Assembly (NCBI GenBank): GCA_945902755.1
Contig: CAMDNC010000016.1
Coordinates: 1-32,518, forward strand
DNA length: 32,518 nucleotides
Origin: Flavipsychrobacter stenotrophus
Lineage (GTDB): Bacteria > Bacteroidota > Bacteroidia > Chitinophagales > Chitinophagaceae
Reading direction: 5' to 3'
Below are positions 23,837-31,491 of the stretch, piece after piece (position 1 is the stretch's first letter; each line of letters begins with the position of its first letter). The notes under the pieces were generated by a model. It was not told where the DNA came from and did not search any database. It saw only the letters and a program-made list of their open reading frames with translations. A program made the translations under genes and the position numbers.

Positions 23837-24964
23837 ATGTTAAAAGTAGCATGGAAGTTTATCAGGTTCGACAAAGCAAAGAGTATAGGGGTGATAGTAG
23901 GGATATTGATAAGCACTTTTCTGATAGGACAGCAATTGGGTGTTTTTTTCTTTCTCTCTGGTCTTATGGGGGCATTAGCAACAGATGTGAAAGCCGATAT
24001 ATGGGTAGTTGATAGCAAAACAAATGATGTAAATCAACTGGGAAGAATTGATGTAAGAAATCTCAGAGCAGTGCAGGGTATAAGTGGTATAAAGGAAGCA
24101 TTCCCAATACTTATATCTGGGGCATCGTGCAACTATGAAAACGGCACAAGCGGGGCTATTACACTAATAGGTGTGGATGCAAATCAGTTGAATTCAGTAT
24201 TGCTGCCCAGCAAAATAAATGAAGGTAAAACAGCAGATCTACAAACAGATGGAGCAGTAAGTGGAGAGTACTATGAAAAGAAAAATCTGGGTGGGAAAAT
24301 AGACGTTGGTACAGACTTTGAGATCAATGGTAAACGAGCTTTTTTCGCAGTGCAGACGAAGGGCTTTCGTGGTTTTGGTAGTAGCTTTTGTGTCACTACT
24401 ATAGAGCGGGCAAGATATTATTCTAATCAGCCAGTAAGTACTATCAGTGCAGTATTAGTCAATCTACAGCCGGGCGCAAACATAGATGAAGTAGTGGCTA
24501 ACATTAACGCTACAGTCAATGGTGTAAAAGCTTGGCCAGCACCACAACTTGCAGCGTCGTCTGTAAAGAAAATACTATCGAGTAGCGGGATAGCACTGAG
24601 CACAGGTACACTTATAATATTTGCACTCATAGCAGGTTTCTTTATCATTGGGCTAACGATGTATTCATCTGCATTAGATAGGCTCAAAGACTATGGTACA
24701 CTAAAAGCAATAGGTGCAGGTAATGCATACATCACTCGTCTCATACTTACACAGGCCTTACTGTTTTCGGTAGTAGGTTTTCTTATAGGGCTTGCATTGT
24801 TAGAGGGTTTTCGACAAGGAGTAGCCAATTCAGGTTTGATATTCTCGTTTTCCCCTTTGATGTTGCTTGGCATGTTTACTACTATAGGACTTATATCGCT
24901 GAGTGGGGCATCATTTGCTCTGAGTAGAATAAGGAGTGTAGAGCCAGCAGCGGTTTTTAGGTGA
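23837..24964 (+). CDS. FtsX-type ABC permease of a DevC/MacB-like exporter
   Basis: A 375-residue permease with one N-terminal transmembrane helix (about 16-37), a large periplasmic domain (about 40-255) and three C-terminal helices (about 260-280, 305-328, 340-360): the four-helix FtsX/MacB layout. The start MLKVAWKFIRFDKAKSIGVI and the coupling region RLKDYGTLKAIGAGNAYI are typical. Length is near that of DevC (about 385) and shorter than MacB (about 640), which carries its ATPase fused; here the ATPase is separate. It lies four bases downstream of the adaptor gene. The substrate is not evident; DevBCA exports a glycolipid in cyanobacteria, MacAB exports macrolides and toxins. Confidence 0.92.
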   Translation: MLKVAWKFIRFDKAKSIGVIVGILISTFLIGQQLGVFFFLSGLMGALATDVKADIWVVDSKTNDVNQLGRIDVRNLRAVQGISGIKEAFPILISGASCNYENGTSGAITLIGVDANQLNSVLLPSKINEGKTADLQTDGAVSGEYYEKKNLGGKIDVGTDFEINGKRAFFAVQTKGFRGFGSSFCVTTIERARYYSNQPVSTISAVLVNLQPGANIDEVVANINATVNGVKAWPAPQLAASSVKKILSSSGIALSTGTLIIFALIAGFFIIGLTMYSSALDRLKDYGTLKAIGAGNAYITRLILTQALLFSVVGFLIGLALLEGFRQGVANSGLIFSFSPLMLLGMFTTIGLISLSGASFALSRIRSVEPAAVFR

Positions 24965-24984
24965 TTTTTCTAAATGATTATTTT

Positions 24985-26367
24985 ATGAATAAAGTACCTT
25001 CTTTTATGTTTACCGTCAGGCTTCATTTCTGTTGGGCTATTGCTATTATGCTGCTATTGGCTGCTTCTGGTGCAGCAAGTGGGCAAGGTGTAGTAACGCT
25101 GTCGCAGGCTATAAACAATGCTTTCTCAAACAGGAAAAATATACAAGCAGGCAAATCTAATCAAACAATTCGCCAGCTACAAACTGCTGCTTTGTATCGG
25201 AAATATTGGCCGCAAGTAAATGCAGAATATACTTACCTCTATAATCCTATTTTGCAAACGTCTATTTTGCCAATAGGGGTTTTTAATCCAGCTTATCCAG
25301 CCGATGCCACCAAGAGTGTTCAGTTCGGGACAACATGGTCGCAGGCAGCAGGTGTTACCGTTAGTCAGCCAATATTAGACTTGTCTATCAACAGACAAAT
25401 CAACGAATCGAAATTACAAGAGCGAATAGCTGCCGCTACACAAGCACAAACAGAATATGAACTAGCGTATACGGTTGCTCAGGTTTATTTTGACATCTAC
25501 TTGCAGCAATCTAAGATTCAATCGGCCATTGCAGATACTAACCGTACATGGCTCAGTTATCAATTATTGCAAAATGAGTTTGAACAGAAACGGTTGCTGA
25601 AGTCAGCACTCAATAAAGGAAAAATCAATCATAACAATGCAGTAGAAATCTTCAGAAATGCAGTAGCACAACTGATAGAAGATAAGGTGTATCTGCTTTT
25701 TTTAATAGGACAAAACGATATCGAACATGCTGATGTTATAGTGGATACAAGCTTTATGAGGAGTGGTAAAATTGTGATTAATACTGTTCAGCCAGTTGTA
25801 GCTAATATCCCCGAGTTGCGAGAGCTGGAGCTGAAAGGCGAAATGGCTAGGGTGCAAACTGCCACAGAGAAGGCTAAGTATATGCCCACCGTAAGTATGA
25901 AAGGGTATCTAGGTGCCAATCAGTTCACTAACAACTTCGACCCTATAGCTGCTAATTCGTGGTTTGGGCTTAGTTATGTGGGTCTTAATGTAAAGTATCC
26001 GTTACTCTTTGGGGAGGATAAACACAGAAAAATACAACAATACAAAGTACAAGCTACACAGTATGGACAGCAAAAAGAGGATAAAGCTGCACAGTACTAC
26101 AAAGATGCCCTTACCGCAAAAATAAAAGTAGAGTTGGCAATGACTGCGCTAAAAACGCAGCAAGATAATCTTGCACTTAGTGTCGAGACTATTGCTATTC
26201 TACAGTTGCGTGTAGCTGAGGGGCAAGAATCTGCTTCAACTCTGAATATAGAAGAGGCAGATTTACAAAAACTAAATGCTGAATACGAAAGTAGTAAAAT
26301 GCAATACTGGCTCTCTTTTCTCAATTATCTAAAAGCATCAGGAACGCTGGAGATATTGTGGAAATAG
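24985..26367 (+). CDS. TolC-family outer membrane efflux protein
   Basis: A 460-residue TolC-like protein that forms the outer-membrane duct of the exporter. The signal peptide ends near GAASGQG. Two repeated halves show the typical long helices with alternating Gln/Ala-rich turns: VTLSQAINNAFSNRKNIQAG at the start, and YFDIYLQQSKIQSA in the first coiled coil; QQKEDKAAQYYKDALTAKIK and LRVAEGQESASTLNIEEADL in the second. The open frame extends to a GTG at 24961, which overlaps the permease stop. I prefer the ATG at 24985 because it gives a better signal peptide and 20-base spacing, but the GTG remains possible. It is the last gene of the operon; no clear terminator follows. Confidence 0.93.
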   Translation: MNKVPSFMFTVRLHFCWAIAIMLLLAASGAASGQGVVTLSQAINNAFSNRKNIQAGKSNQTIRQLQTAALYRKYWPQVNAEYTYLYNPILQTSILPIGVFNPAYPADATKSVQFGTTWSQAAGVTVSQPILDLSINRQINESKLQERIAAATQAQTEYELAYTVAQVYFDIYLQQSKIQSAIADTNRTWLSYQLLQNEFEQKRLLKSALNKGKINHNNAVEIFRNAVAQLIEDKVYLLFLIGQNDIEHADVIVDTSFMRSGKIVINTVQPVVANIPELRELELKGEMARVQTATEKAKYMPTVSMKGYLGANQFTNNFDPIAANSWFGLSYVGLNVKYPLLFGEDKHRKIQQYKVQATQYGQQKEDKAAQYYKDALTAKIKVELAMTALKTQQDNLALSVETIAILQLRVAEGQESASTLNIEEADLQKLNAEYESSKMQYWLSFLNYLKASGTLEILWK

Positions 26368-26431
26368 TACAACACATAATGAATAGCTGCTGACATTTTA
26401 TTTTGCTCCTATCAATAGCTTGCAAGTATGT

Positions 26432-26439
26432 TATATTTG
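26432..26439 (+). promoter_or_regulatory. -7 promoter box of the YdeI-family gene
   Basis: TATATTTG, a perfect TAnnTTTG box, ends 12 bases before the ATG at 26452. TTG candidates lie at 9 and 26 bases, neither at the normal distance. Confidence 0.5.
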
Positions 26440-26451
26440 TGAGCTATAAGT

Positions 26452-27027
26452 ATGGCAGCAGGTATCGAAATATTTTACCCAACTGGTAGAGCGGAGTGGC
26501 GTGGGTGGTTACATCAGCATCACAATACTTATCAATCTATCTGGCTGCTGTATTACAAGAAAAACGCCAACAAACCAACCATTTCTTACACCCATGCCGT
26601 GGATGAGGCATTGTGTTATGGCTGGATAGACAGTAAAGTAAAATCAGTAGATGAATATTCCTACCTACAGTTTTTCTGTCGCCGAAAACCAGATAGTGTG
26701 TGGTCGAAGGTAAACAAAGAAAAAGTACAACATCTCATAGATGCAGGCTTGATGGCTGATGCAGGAAGGGCTGTAATAGAAGTAGCCAAGGCTAATGGCA
26801 CATGGACCATACTAGATGATGTTGAGGCATTAATAACCCCGCCCGACCTTGAAGTTGCTCTTGCATCTTATCCGCTAGCAGCAACGTTTTTTCACAACCT
26901 TAGCCGTACCGATAAGCGAAACATATTGCAATGGATAGTCCTTGCTAAAAAAGCAGAAACCCGAACACGGCGCATAGCCGAGGTAGCAGCACTGGCGCAG
27001 CAGTTACGTAAGCCAGCTCAGTTTTAA
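26452..27027 (+). CDS. YdeI/OmpD-associated family protein
   Basis: A 191-residue soluble protein of the YdeI family, whose members in enterobacteria are tied to antimicrobial peptide resistance; the biochemical activity is not established. Family motifs seen: the start EIFYPTGRAEWRGWL, then SIWLLYYKKNANKPTISYTHAVDEALCYGWIDS split over about residues 29-61, with the CYGWID block the most typical, followed by FFCRRKPDSVWSKVNKEKV. The C-terminus is helical and basic (KRNILQWIVLAKKAETRTRRI), the pattern often labelled OmdA. No signal peptide is present. It is transcribed alone, rightward, and converges with the porin gene. Confidence 0.9.
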   Translation: MAAGIEIFYPTGRAEWRGWLHQHHNTYQSIWLLYYKKNANKPTISYTHAVDEALCYGWIDSKVKSVDEYSYLQFFCRRKPDSVWSKVNKEKVQHLIDAGLMADAGRAVIEVAKANGTWTILDDVEALITPPDLEVALASYPLAATFFHNLSRTDKRNILQWIVLAKKAETRTRRIAEVAALAQQLRKPAQF

Positions 27028-27078
27028 TAAGGATATTTGATCTAAATTTAGCTAGTGGGCTTCACTATACTTATTCCA

Positions 27079-28299
27079 CTAAAAATAGCTAGAGAACCCT
27101 GCCTGAAACCCTGCTGTGCGCTGGGCAGGATTGCCAAGTAGGTCGGTTTGTAGGTTGTAGCGATAGTTGACTCTTATTACTGTTTGTCCGCTAGGTCGCC
27201 AGCTTATGGCTGGTACTACACTTACAAAGTGATCGGCAATATTGCTACCTGTTTGTGCAAATGTGCCTACATTCCAGTCTACATACTCTAGGCGGCAGGC
27301 TATGTTTATTACAGACTCATCAAAGCCCAGTAAAGGTTTGCGATACACAGGCTGCACTATGTCTGCAAAACCTCCATGCTGGCGACGGCCATACTGCTCG
27401 CTGTAGGTAGGTGGCACATCGGTGCTCACCCATGCCCATTCTCCTGTTATAAAAGTGTTACTTCTTGGTATCGTAGTGTTGGCATCTACTGCTACAACAT
27501 TTATGCTGCGTCGCTTGTCAAGCACAAAGCCATCTTGCTCAAATTTGTTGTATACCCCACCCATGTATGATACACCTAGCTCTGCTATATTGCGATGACG
27601 CACAGCACCCTTGGCTGTTATCATGGGAACGCCATTATAGCTCTCTTCAAATCTATCTCTGTTCAGTTTAGTAGCTGGCAAGAAGGTACGTCCGTTAGTA
27701 TTGTCTATTATCCGGTTGTCAAATCCGTTGGTAGCATATACCTCATATGCCAGCACCCAGTCCTTTTTATACTGCTTACCATATACCCCAAAGCCTACAT
27801 TGCTCCATGTAGCAGGCAGCATAGCTACTGCCGATGTAGGACGATCTACAAACTCCCACTTAGGGCCATCGTGGTTTTGATTGAAGGCGCCTATGGGATT
27901 CATGATGATACCTCCTCTGAGGTTCAGCATGGGGTGAAATTCCATGTCTACCGCCGCAAACTCTATGTTTATCTCTTTTGTTCCATCTTCAAATTCCAGT
28001 TCCGACAAAAACTTCAGTCTTTTTCCTATACTTGACGATACAAACAAAGTCATTCGCTGCATCTGGAACTGGTGCCCGTCTGTTATGCCTTCTGTGCCCA
28101 GGTGTTGCCAGTTGGCCTCGGCATAGCCTCCTAGGGCCACAGGTAGTTTGCCCATGCTCAGAAAAGGTCTGTTGTACACAGCATCCATGTTCAGTTGCAT
28201 ATCGTTTTTGGTAGCAGGTTTGCGTCGCAGCAGAGTGCTATCAATCTGGGCATAAGCAGTGCCAGTAAGGCACAGTAGTAAGCATAGTATTCTTCGCAT
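27079..28299 (-). CDS. Outer-membrane porin of the OprO/OprP-like type
   Basis: A 406-residue beta-barrel protein. The signal peptide is about residues 1-17 (ending TAYAQ), and the mature chain alternates hydrophobic and polar residues to a final phenylalanine (SSYF), the C-terminal signal recognised by the BAM complex. The segment FLSELEFEDGTKEINIEF and later RGGIIMNPIGAFNQNHDGPKWEF resemble porins of the phosphate-selective OprO/P family. An Asp-rich region lies in the N-terminal third. It is the third gene of an operon with a diheme lipoprotein and a Rieske lipoprotein: its ATG overlaps the Rieske stop by one base (TGATG), suggesting translational coupling. Substrate is not known; phosphate is not implied by sequence alone. 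Confidence 0.85.
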   Translation of the reverse strand: MRRILCLLLCLTGTAYAQIDSTLLRRKPATKNDMQLNMDAVYNRPFLSMGKLPVALGGYAEANWQHLGTEGITDGHQFQMQRMTLFVSSSIGKRLKFLSELEFEDGTKEINIEFAAVDMEFHPMLNLRGGIIMNPIGAFNQNHDGPKWEFVDRPTSAVAMLPATWSNVGFGVYGKQYKKDWVLAYEVYATNGFDNRIIDNTNGRTFLPATKLNRDRFEESYNGVPMITAKGAVRHRNIAELGVSYMGGVYNKFEQDGFVLDKRRSINVVAVDANTTIPRSNTFITGEWAWVSTDVPPTYSEQYGRRQHGGFADIVQPVYRKPLLGFDESVINIACRLEYVDWNVGTFAQTGSNIADHFVSVVPAISWRPSGQTVIRVNYRYNLQTDLLGNPAQRTAGFQAGFSSYF

Positions 28300-28739
28300 C
28301 AGGTTTGTTTTCTCAGGTCTATCAATAATTGTCTGTTGGTCATCGTTACCGGAAAAGTGCGCAGTGGCTCCTTTGCTGGCGATTGGGTTACCTTACCCCA
28401 TTTGTCAAATTCGCTGCCATGTGCCGCACAGGTCAGTTGGTCGCCCGATGCTTGCAGTTCTACACCTTGATGCGTACACCGCATCAGCAATGCGCTATAT
28501 TGGCCATTGCCTAGGTTATACACACATACGGGGTATTGCAGGTCATCATGTCGCACTATGATGTAGGGGCGTTGGGTGTTTTTATCTGTCACAAACTCTT
28601 TAGGGTCTATGAGTATGCCATTTTCATTGCGGGTGCCCTTGGTATACTTGGTGCTTACACAGCTTTGTAGCACCGATGCGCCAATAGCTATACCCATGCA
28701 GGCTATACATCCGTTTCTAATAAATTCTTTCCGATTCAT
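28299..28739 (-). CDS. Rieske [2Fe-2S] lipoprotein
   Basis: A 146-residue exported protein with a Rieske cluster. The ligand motifs are CTHQG (Cys88, His90) and CAAHGSEF (Cys104, His107). The N-terminus has RKEFIRNG followed by a hydrophobic segment and the lipobox LQSC (Cys27), so it looks like a lipoprotein; the Arg-Lys pair could be a weak Tat signal, as in other Rieske proteins, but this is not certain. The small size and absence of a catalytic domain suggest electron transfer rather than dioxygenase activity. It lies five bases after the diheme gene and overlaps the porin gene by one base. The rest of a bc1 complex is not encoded here. Confidence 0.92.
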   Translation of the reverse strand: MNRKEFIRNGCIACMGIAIGASVLQSCVSTKYTKGTRNENGILIDPKEFVTDKNTQRPYIIVRHDDLQYPVCVYNLGNGQYSALLMRCTHQGVELQASGDQLTCAAHGSEFDKWGKVTQSPAKEPLRTFPVTMTNRQLLIDLRKQT

Positions 28740-28744
28740 AATCT

Positions 28745-29944
28745 TTAGAGGCTTTCCAGAAAAGTAAGCATTTTTTTCTTGTCACTCTCAGGCAGTGCAT
28801 TGTATTTATTACGGCTATTGGTAGCCTCACCTCCATGGAGCATTATGGCATCTTGTATGCTGTGTGCTCTGCCGTCATGCAACAAAAAGTAGCTACCCCC
28901 TTGCGAGTTTTTAGATAGCCCCAGTCCCCACAGGGCAGGTGTGCGCCACTCGGCTGTTGTTGCCATGCCTTCAGTATAGCCATCGTCTAGGCCAGGTCCC
29001 ATGTCATGCATCAGCATATCTGTATAGGGGTAAAAGGACTGGTAGCTTAGTGGGGCAATGGGTGAATATCCGGTTTTTAATTCTGGTTTGTGGCATTTGG
29101 CACAGTCTGCTTGTACAAAGAGTTGTTTGCCAGCTACTACATCTGGGTGAGTAGGGTTGCGCTGTATGGGCGCTTTTAGTGTTTGTAGATAAAACACTAC
29201 ATCGTTTAGGGTTTGGGTACTTACTTCAGGGTCTATTTCCAGGCCAGTGTAGGTGTCTATAGGTTCATACAGCGACGATATGCCCATGTCTTGGTTATAG
29301 GCACTGGCAGTTTGTTGCATGAGGTTATAAGCACCCGCTTTTTTGCCAAATCTGCCTATGCACTTGCCATTTTTAGTTACTGCGCCATCTTGAAGGTTGA
29401 TGTAGTTTTTGATAGGTATCCAGTTTACAGTGCCGCTTATGCCATCACCATCAGCATCGGTCGGGTCGGACATTGCCAGCAGGTCTTGGTCGGTTACTGC
29501 CTCTAGGTAGCCCACTCCGGTGTTAGCAGGAGGCATTAGTCGGGTAAAGGTAGCGCCTTCAGGTAGTTTTTCTGGTTCGAAGCCGGGTAGCGCTCTGTGT
29601 TGTAGTTGGGGTGCTCCCTTCGTCAAGTATTTATTGCCAGTGCTGTCTGTTTGCCCAAAGCGGGTTAGTGTAGAGAAGGGATGCCCCTTGCCATCGCCTG
29701 CATGGCAACTACCACACGATGTGGCAACAAATATTGGTCCCAGGCCAGTTTCACTGGTAAATATTTCGTCATTAAATGCTACATCACCTCGAAGAAATAT
29801 AATATTCTGTGCAGGCGTTAACCCCTCCACTGGGCCATCTAGTATGGCTTCATTGGCAGGGGCAGATGGTTGTACTTTTTTGCAGGAGCTAACTATGGTA
29901 TAGCCAGCCAGCCCCAACAGCAAAAAAACAGTGATACGCTTCAT
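28745..29944 (-). CDS. Diheme oxidoreductase-like lipoprotein (DUF1111/DHOR family)
   Basis: A 399-residue protein with two c-type haem sites, CGSCH (77-81) and CAKCH (281-285). It belongs to the DHOR family, often labelled 'thiol oxidoreductase' and related to diheme peroxidases. The N-terminus is a lipoprotein signal with lipobox VSSC (Cys21). A Ca-binding-like loop DPTDADGDGISG lies at 160-171, and HDMGPGLDDGYTEG and EWRTPALWGLG are family blocks. I start it at the ATG at 29944, not the upstream frame to 29983: the first gives a proper lipobox spacing. In other bacteria DHOR genes lie beside imelysin and iron-uptake genes; here the neighbours are Rieske and porin genes. Electron donor and acceptor are unknown. 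Confidence 0.92.
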   Translation of the reverse strand: MKRITVFLLLGLAGYTIVSSCKKVQPSAPANEAILDGPVEGLTPAQNIIFLRGDVAFNDEIFTSETGLGPIFVATSCGSCHAGDGKGHPFSTLTRFGQTDSTGNKYLTKGAPQLQHRALPGFEPEKLPEGATFTRLMPPANTGVGYLEAVTDQDLLAMSDPTDADGDGISGTVNWIPIKNYINLQDGAVTKNGKCIGRFGKKAGAYNLMQQTASAYNQDMGISSLYEPIDTYTGLEIDPEVSTQTLNDVVFYLQTLKAPIQRNPTHPDVVAGKQLFVQADCAKCHKPELKTGYSPIAPLSYQSFYPYTDMLMHDMGPGLDDGYTEGMATTAEWRTPALWGLGLSKNSQGGSYFLLHDGRAHSIQDAIMLHGGEATNSRNKYNALPESDKKKMLTFLESL

Positions 29945-29962
29945 TATTAAAGTATTGCACAG

Positions 29963-29970
29963 CAAAGATA
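29963..29970 (-). promoter_or_regulatory. -7 promoter box of the diheme-Rieske-porin operon
   Basis: The reverse strand reads TATCTTTG, a perfect TAnnTTTG box, 18 bases before the ATG at 29944. It supports that start over 29983, which would place the promoter inside the coding region. No good -33 element is visible. Confidence 0.55.
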
Positions 29971-29994
29971 TAAAATTAGGCAAGACTAAAAATA

Positions 29995-30002
29995 TAATTT
30001 TG
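29995..30002 (+). promoter_or_regulatory. Possible -7 box of the TonB-domain gene
   Basis: TAATTTTG fits TAnnTTTG, but it lies 77 bases before the ATG at 30080 and has no clear -33 element. Less sure than the other boxes. Confidence 0.3.
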
Positions 30003-30079
30003 TGATTGCTTATTCTTGCGTTTAGTTGATTTATGAACGTTATGATGGCGGGTGTGCATGAAATGGACTAAATTGCATT

Positions 30080-30469
30080 ATGAAAACTTTGAAGACACTA
30101 CTGATATTTATAATCACTGCAGGTAGTATTTCGGTATCTGCCCAAACTGCAACTAAGCCCACTCAGCCCGAGTATCCGGGTGGGTTGCCAGCTATCGAGG
30201 CATTTCTTACACAGCAGCTCATGTACCCTGAGCAGGCACACAAACAAGGTATAGAGGGCAGAGTAGTGGTAGGGTTTATGATCAATGAACAAGGCAGGGT
30301 GGTGAGTCCTAAAATAGTGAAAAGCATACATCCAGCACTAGACAGTGAGGCAGTACGTGTGGTGCAACTTATGCCTCGCTGGAAACCCGGTATGAAGGAT
30401 AAAAAACCAATTGTAGCACCCGTGGTTCTGCCTATAGTTTTTGAGCTTACGGGTAAGGCTGCTAAGTGA
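30080..30469 (+). CDS. Small exported TonB C-terminal domain protein
   Basis: A 129-residue protein with a signal peptide (about 1-21, ending VSAQ) followed almost directly by a TonB C-terminal domain: FLTQQLMYPEQAHKQGIEGRVVVGFMI (in parts), RVVSPKIVKSIHPALDSEAVRVV and MPRWKPG. In energy transducer TonB proteins this domain contacts the TonB box of outer-membrane receptors; normally a cytoplasmic-membrane anchor and a Pro-rich spacer precede it. Here both are missing, unless the signal peptide stays uncleaved and acts as the anchor, leaving a spacer of only about 20 residues. No exbB or exbD is adjacent. Similar short proteins are common in Bacteroidota; their role is unclear. Confidence 0.87.
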   Translation: MKTLKTLLIFIITAGSISVSAQTATKPTQPEYPGGLPAIEAFLTQQLMYPEQAHKQGIEGRVVVGFMINEQGRVVSPKIVKSIHPALDSEAVRVVQLMPRWKPGMKDKKPIVAPVVLPIVFELTGKAAK

Positions 30470-30543
30470 TACTGTTATAATATTGTCAATATTGCTGGTC
30501 TGTCATTCTGTTTTCGTTATTTTGCACCTATTATAGCACACTT

Positions 30544-31491
30544 ATGACTATTTCTAAAGAAGTAAGAATCGGTCTCCTGGTAGCAATAGCGGGGGTGATT
30601 TTCTTTGCTGGTTTTTCTTTTTTAAAAGGATCAGATGTTTTCTCCAGTGAAAGTGAGTTTTACTGTTATTACCCTTCAGTAGATGGATTGCAAAAATCAT
30701 CTATAGTTCAAGTCAAAGGTATCAATATAGGTCAGGTGGCTGATATGGAGCTAGCTGGAGAGAAAGGCGTTAAAGTCATATTGTCTATACACAACAGTGT
30801 TAAGATACCCGAAGGAACTATAGCTAACCTAGCCTCGTCAGACTTGCTGGGAACAAAAGTAATAAGACTGGATATGGGCAAAGGGCCAGCTACAATGCCT
30901 GCCAAATCTGTACTGGAATCTAAAAAAGATGGCAGTATGGTAGATAAACTATCGGGCGAGCTTACCCCTAGGCTTGAAGAACTGAAGGGTACAATAATAG
31001 CATTCAACCAAGCACTCAACAATGTAAATGCGCTGGTGGGCGATGAAAACCAAAAAGCCATTACAGGTGCTATACAGTCGCTCAAGGCCACTTCTGATAA
31101 TCTGGCTCATCTATCTGCCGCTATAGATAAAGAAAGCGGGCAAATAAGCAGCATTCTGCGCAACGCCAATAGCGTAACAGCCAACCTTGCTAAAAGCAAC
31201 GACACAGTGCAGCGCATACTGTCAAATACCAGCCGCATAACAGGCCAACTAGCTAACGCACCTATACAAAAAACCCTTGCAGACCTGCAAAAAACGACGG
31301 CTCAGCTACAGAGCATAATGGATAAGATAAATAATAATCAGGGGTCGCTAGGTATGTTCATCAATAATAAAGATGCCTACAACAATCTGAATAATTCACT
31401 GAAATCAATTACCAATCTTACCGACGACCTCAAGGCTAGGCCTAGCAGGTACATCAATGTCAGTGTTTTCGGAGGTAAGAAGAAAGACTAA
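30544..31491 (+). CDS. MCE/MlaD-family lipid-transport protein
   Basis: A 315-residue protein with a short cytosolic start, one transmembrane helix (about 8-26) and an MCE domain (about 36-114): FYCYYPSVDGLQKSSIVQVKGINIGQV (in parts), then SSDLLGTKVIRL. MlaD-type proteins form hexameric rings in the periplasm and carry phospholipids between membranes with an ABC transporter. The remaining 190 residues are helical with heptad-like repeats (KATSDNLAHLSAAIDKES; LQKTTAQLQSIMDKI), suggesting a long periplasmic coiled coil, more like Mce/PqiB-type needles than E. coli MlaD (183 residues). No mlaE or mlaF lies in the window. The stop overlaps the next ATG by one base. Confidence 0.92.
   Translation: MTISKEVRIGLLVAIAGVIFFAGFSFLKGSDVFSSESEFYCYYPSVDGLQKSSIVQVKGINIGQVADMELAGEKGVKVILSIHNSVKIPEGTIANLASSDLLGTKVIRLDMGKGPATMPAKSVLESKKDGSMVDKLSGELTPRLEELKGTIIAFNQALNNVNALVGDENQKAITGAIQSLKATSDNLAHLSAAIDKESGQISSILRNANSVTANLAKSNDTVQRILSNTSRITGQLANAPIQKTLADLQKTTAQLQSIMDKINNNQGSLGMFINNKDAYNNLNNSLKSITNLTDDLKARPSRYINVSVFGGKKKD

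Noticed and set aside
27028-27078. TAGTGG/CCACTA inverted repeat between the YdeI and porin genes
   Set aside because: Six base pairs with a 17-base loop is too weak to call, though the position suits a terminator.
27595-28035. A 146-codon forward frame
   Set aside because: It is antisense to the porin gene, with no recognisable domain.
29945-29983. Upstream extension of the diheme gene
   Set aside because: It would place the -7 box inside the coding region and spoil the lipoprotein signal.
30484-30498. Small palindrome with AATATT arms after the TonB-domain gene
   Set aside because: The stem is only six weak A/T pairs without a T-run, so I do not call it a terminator.
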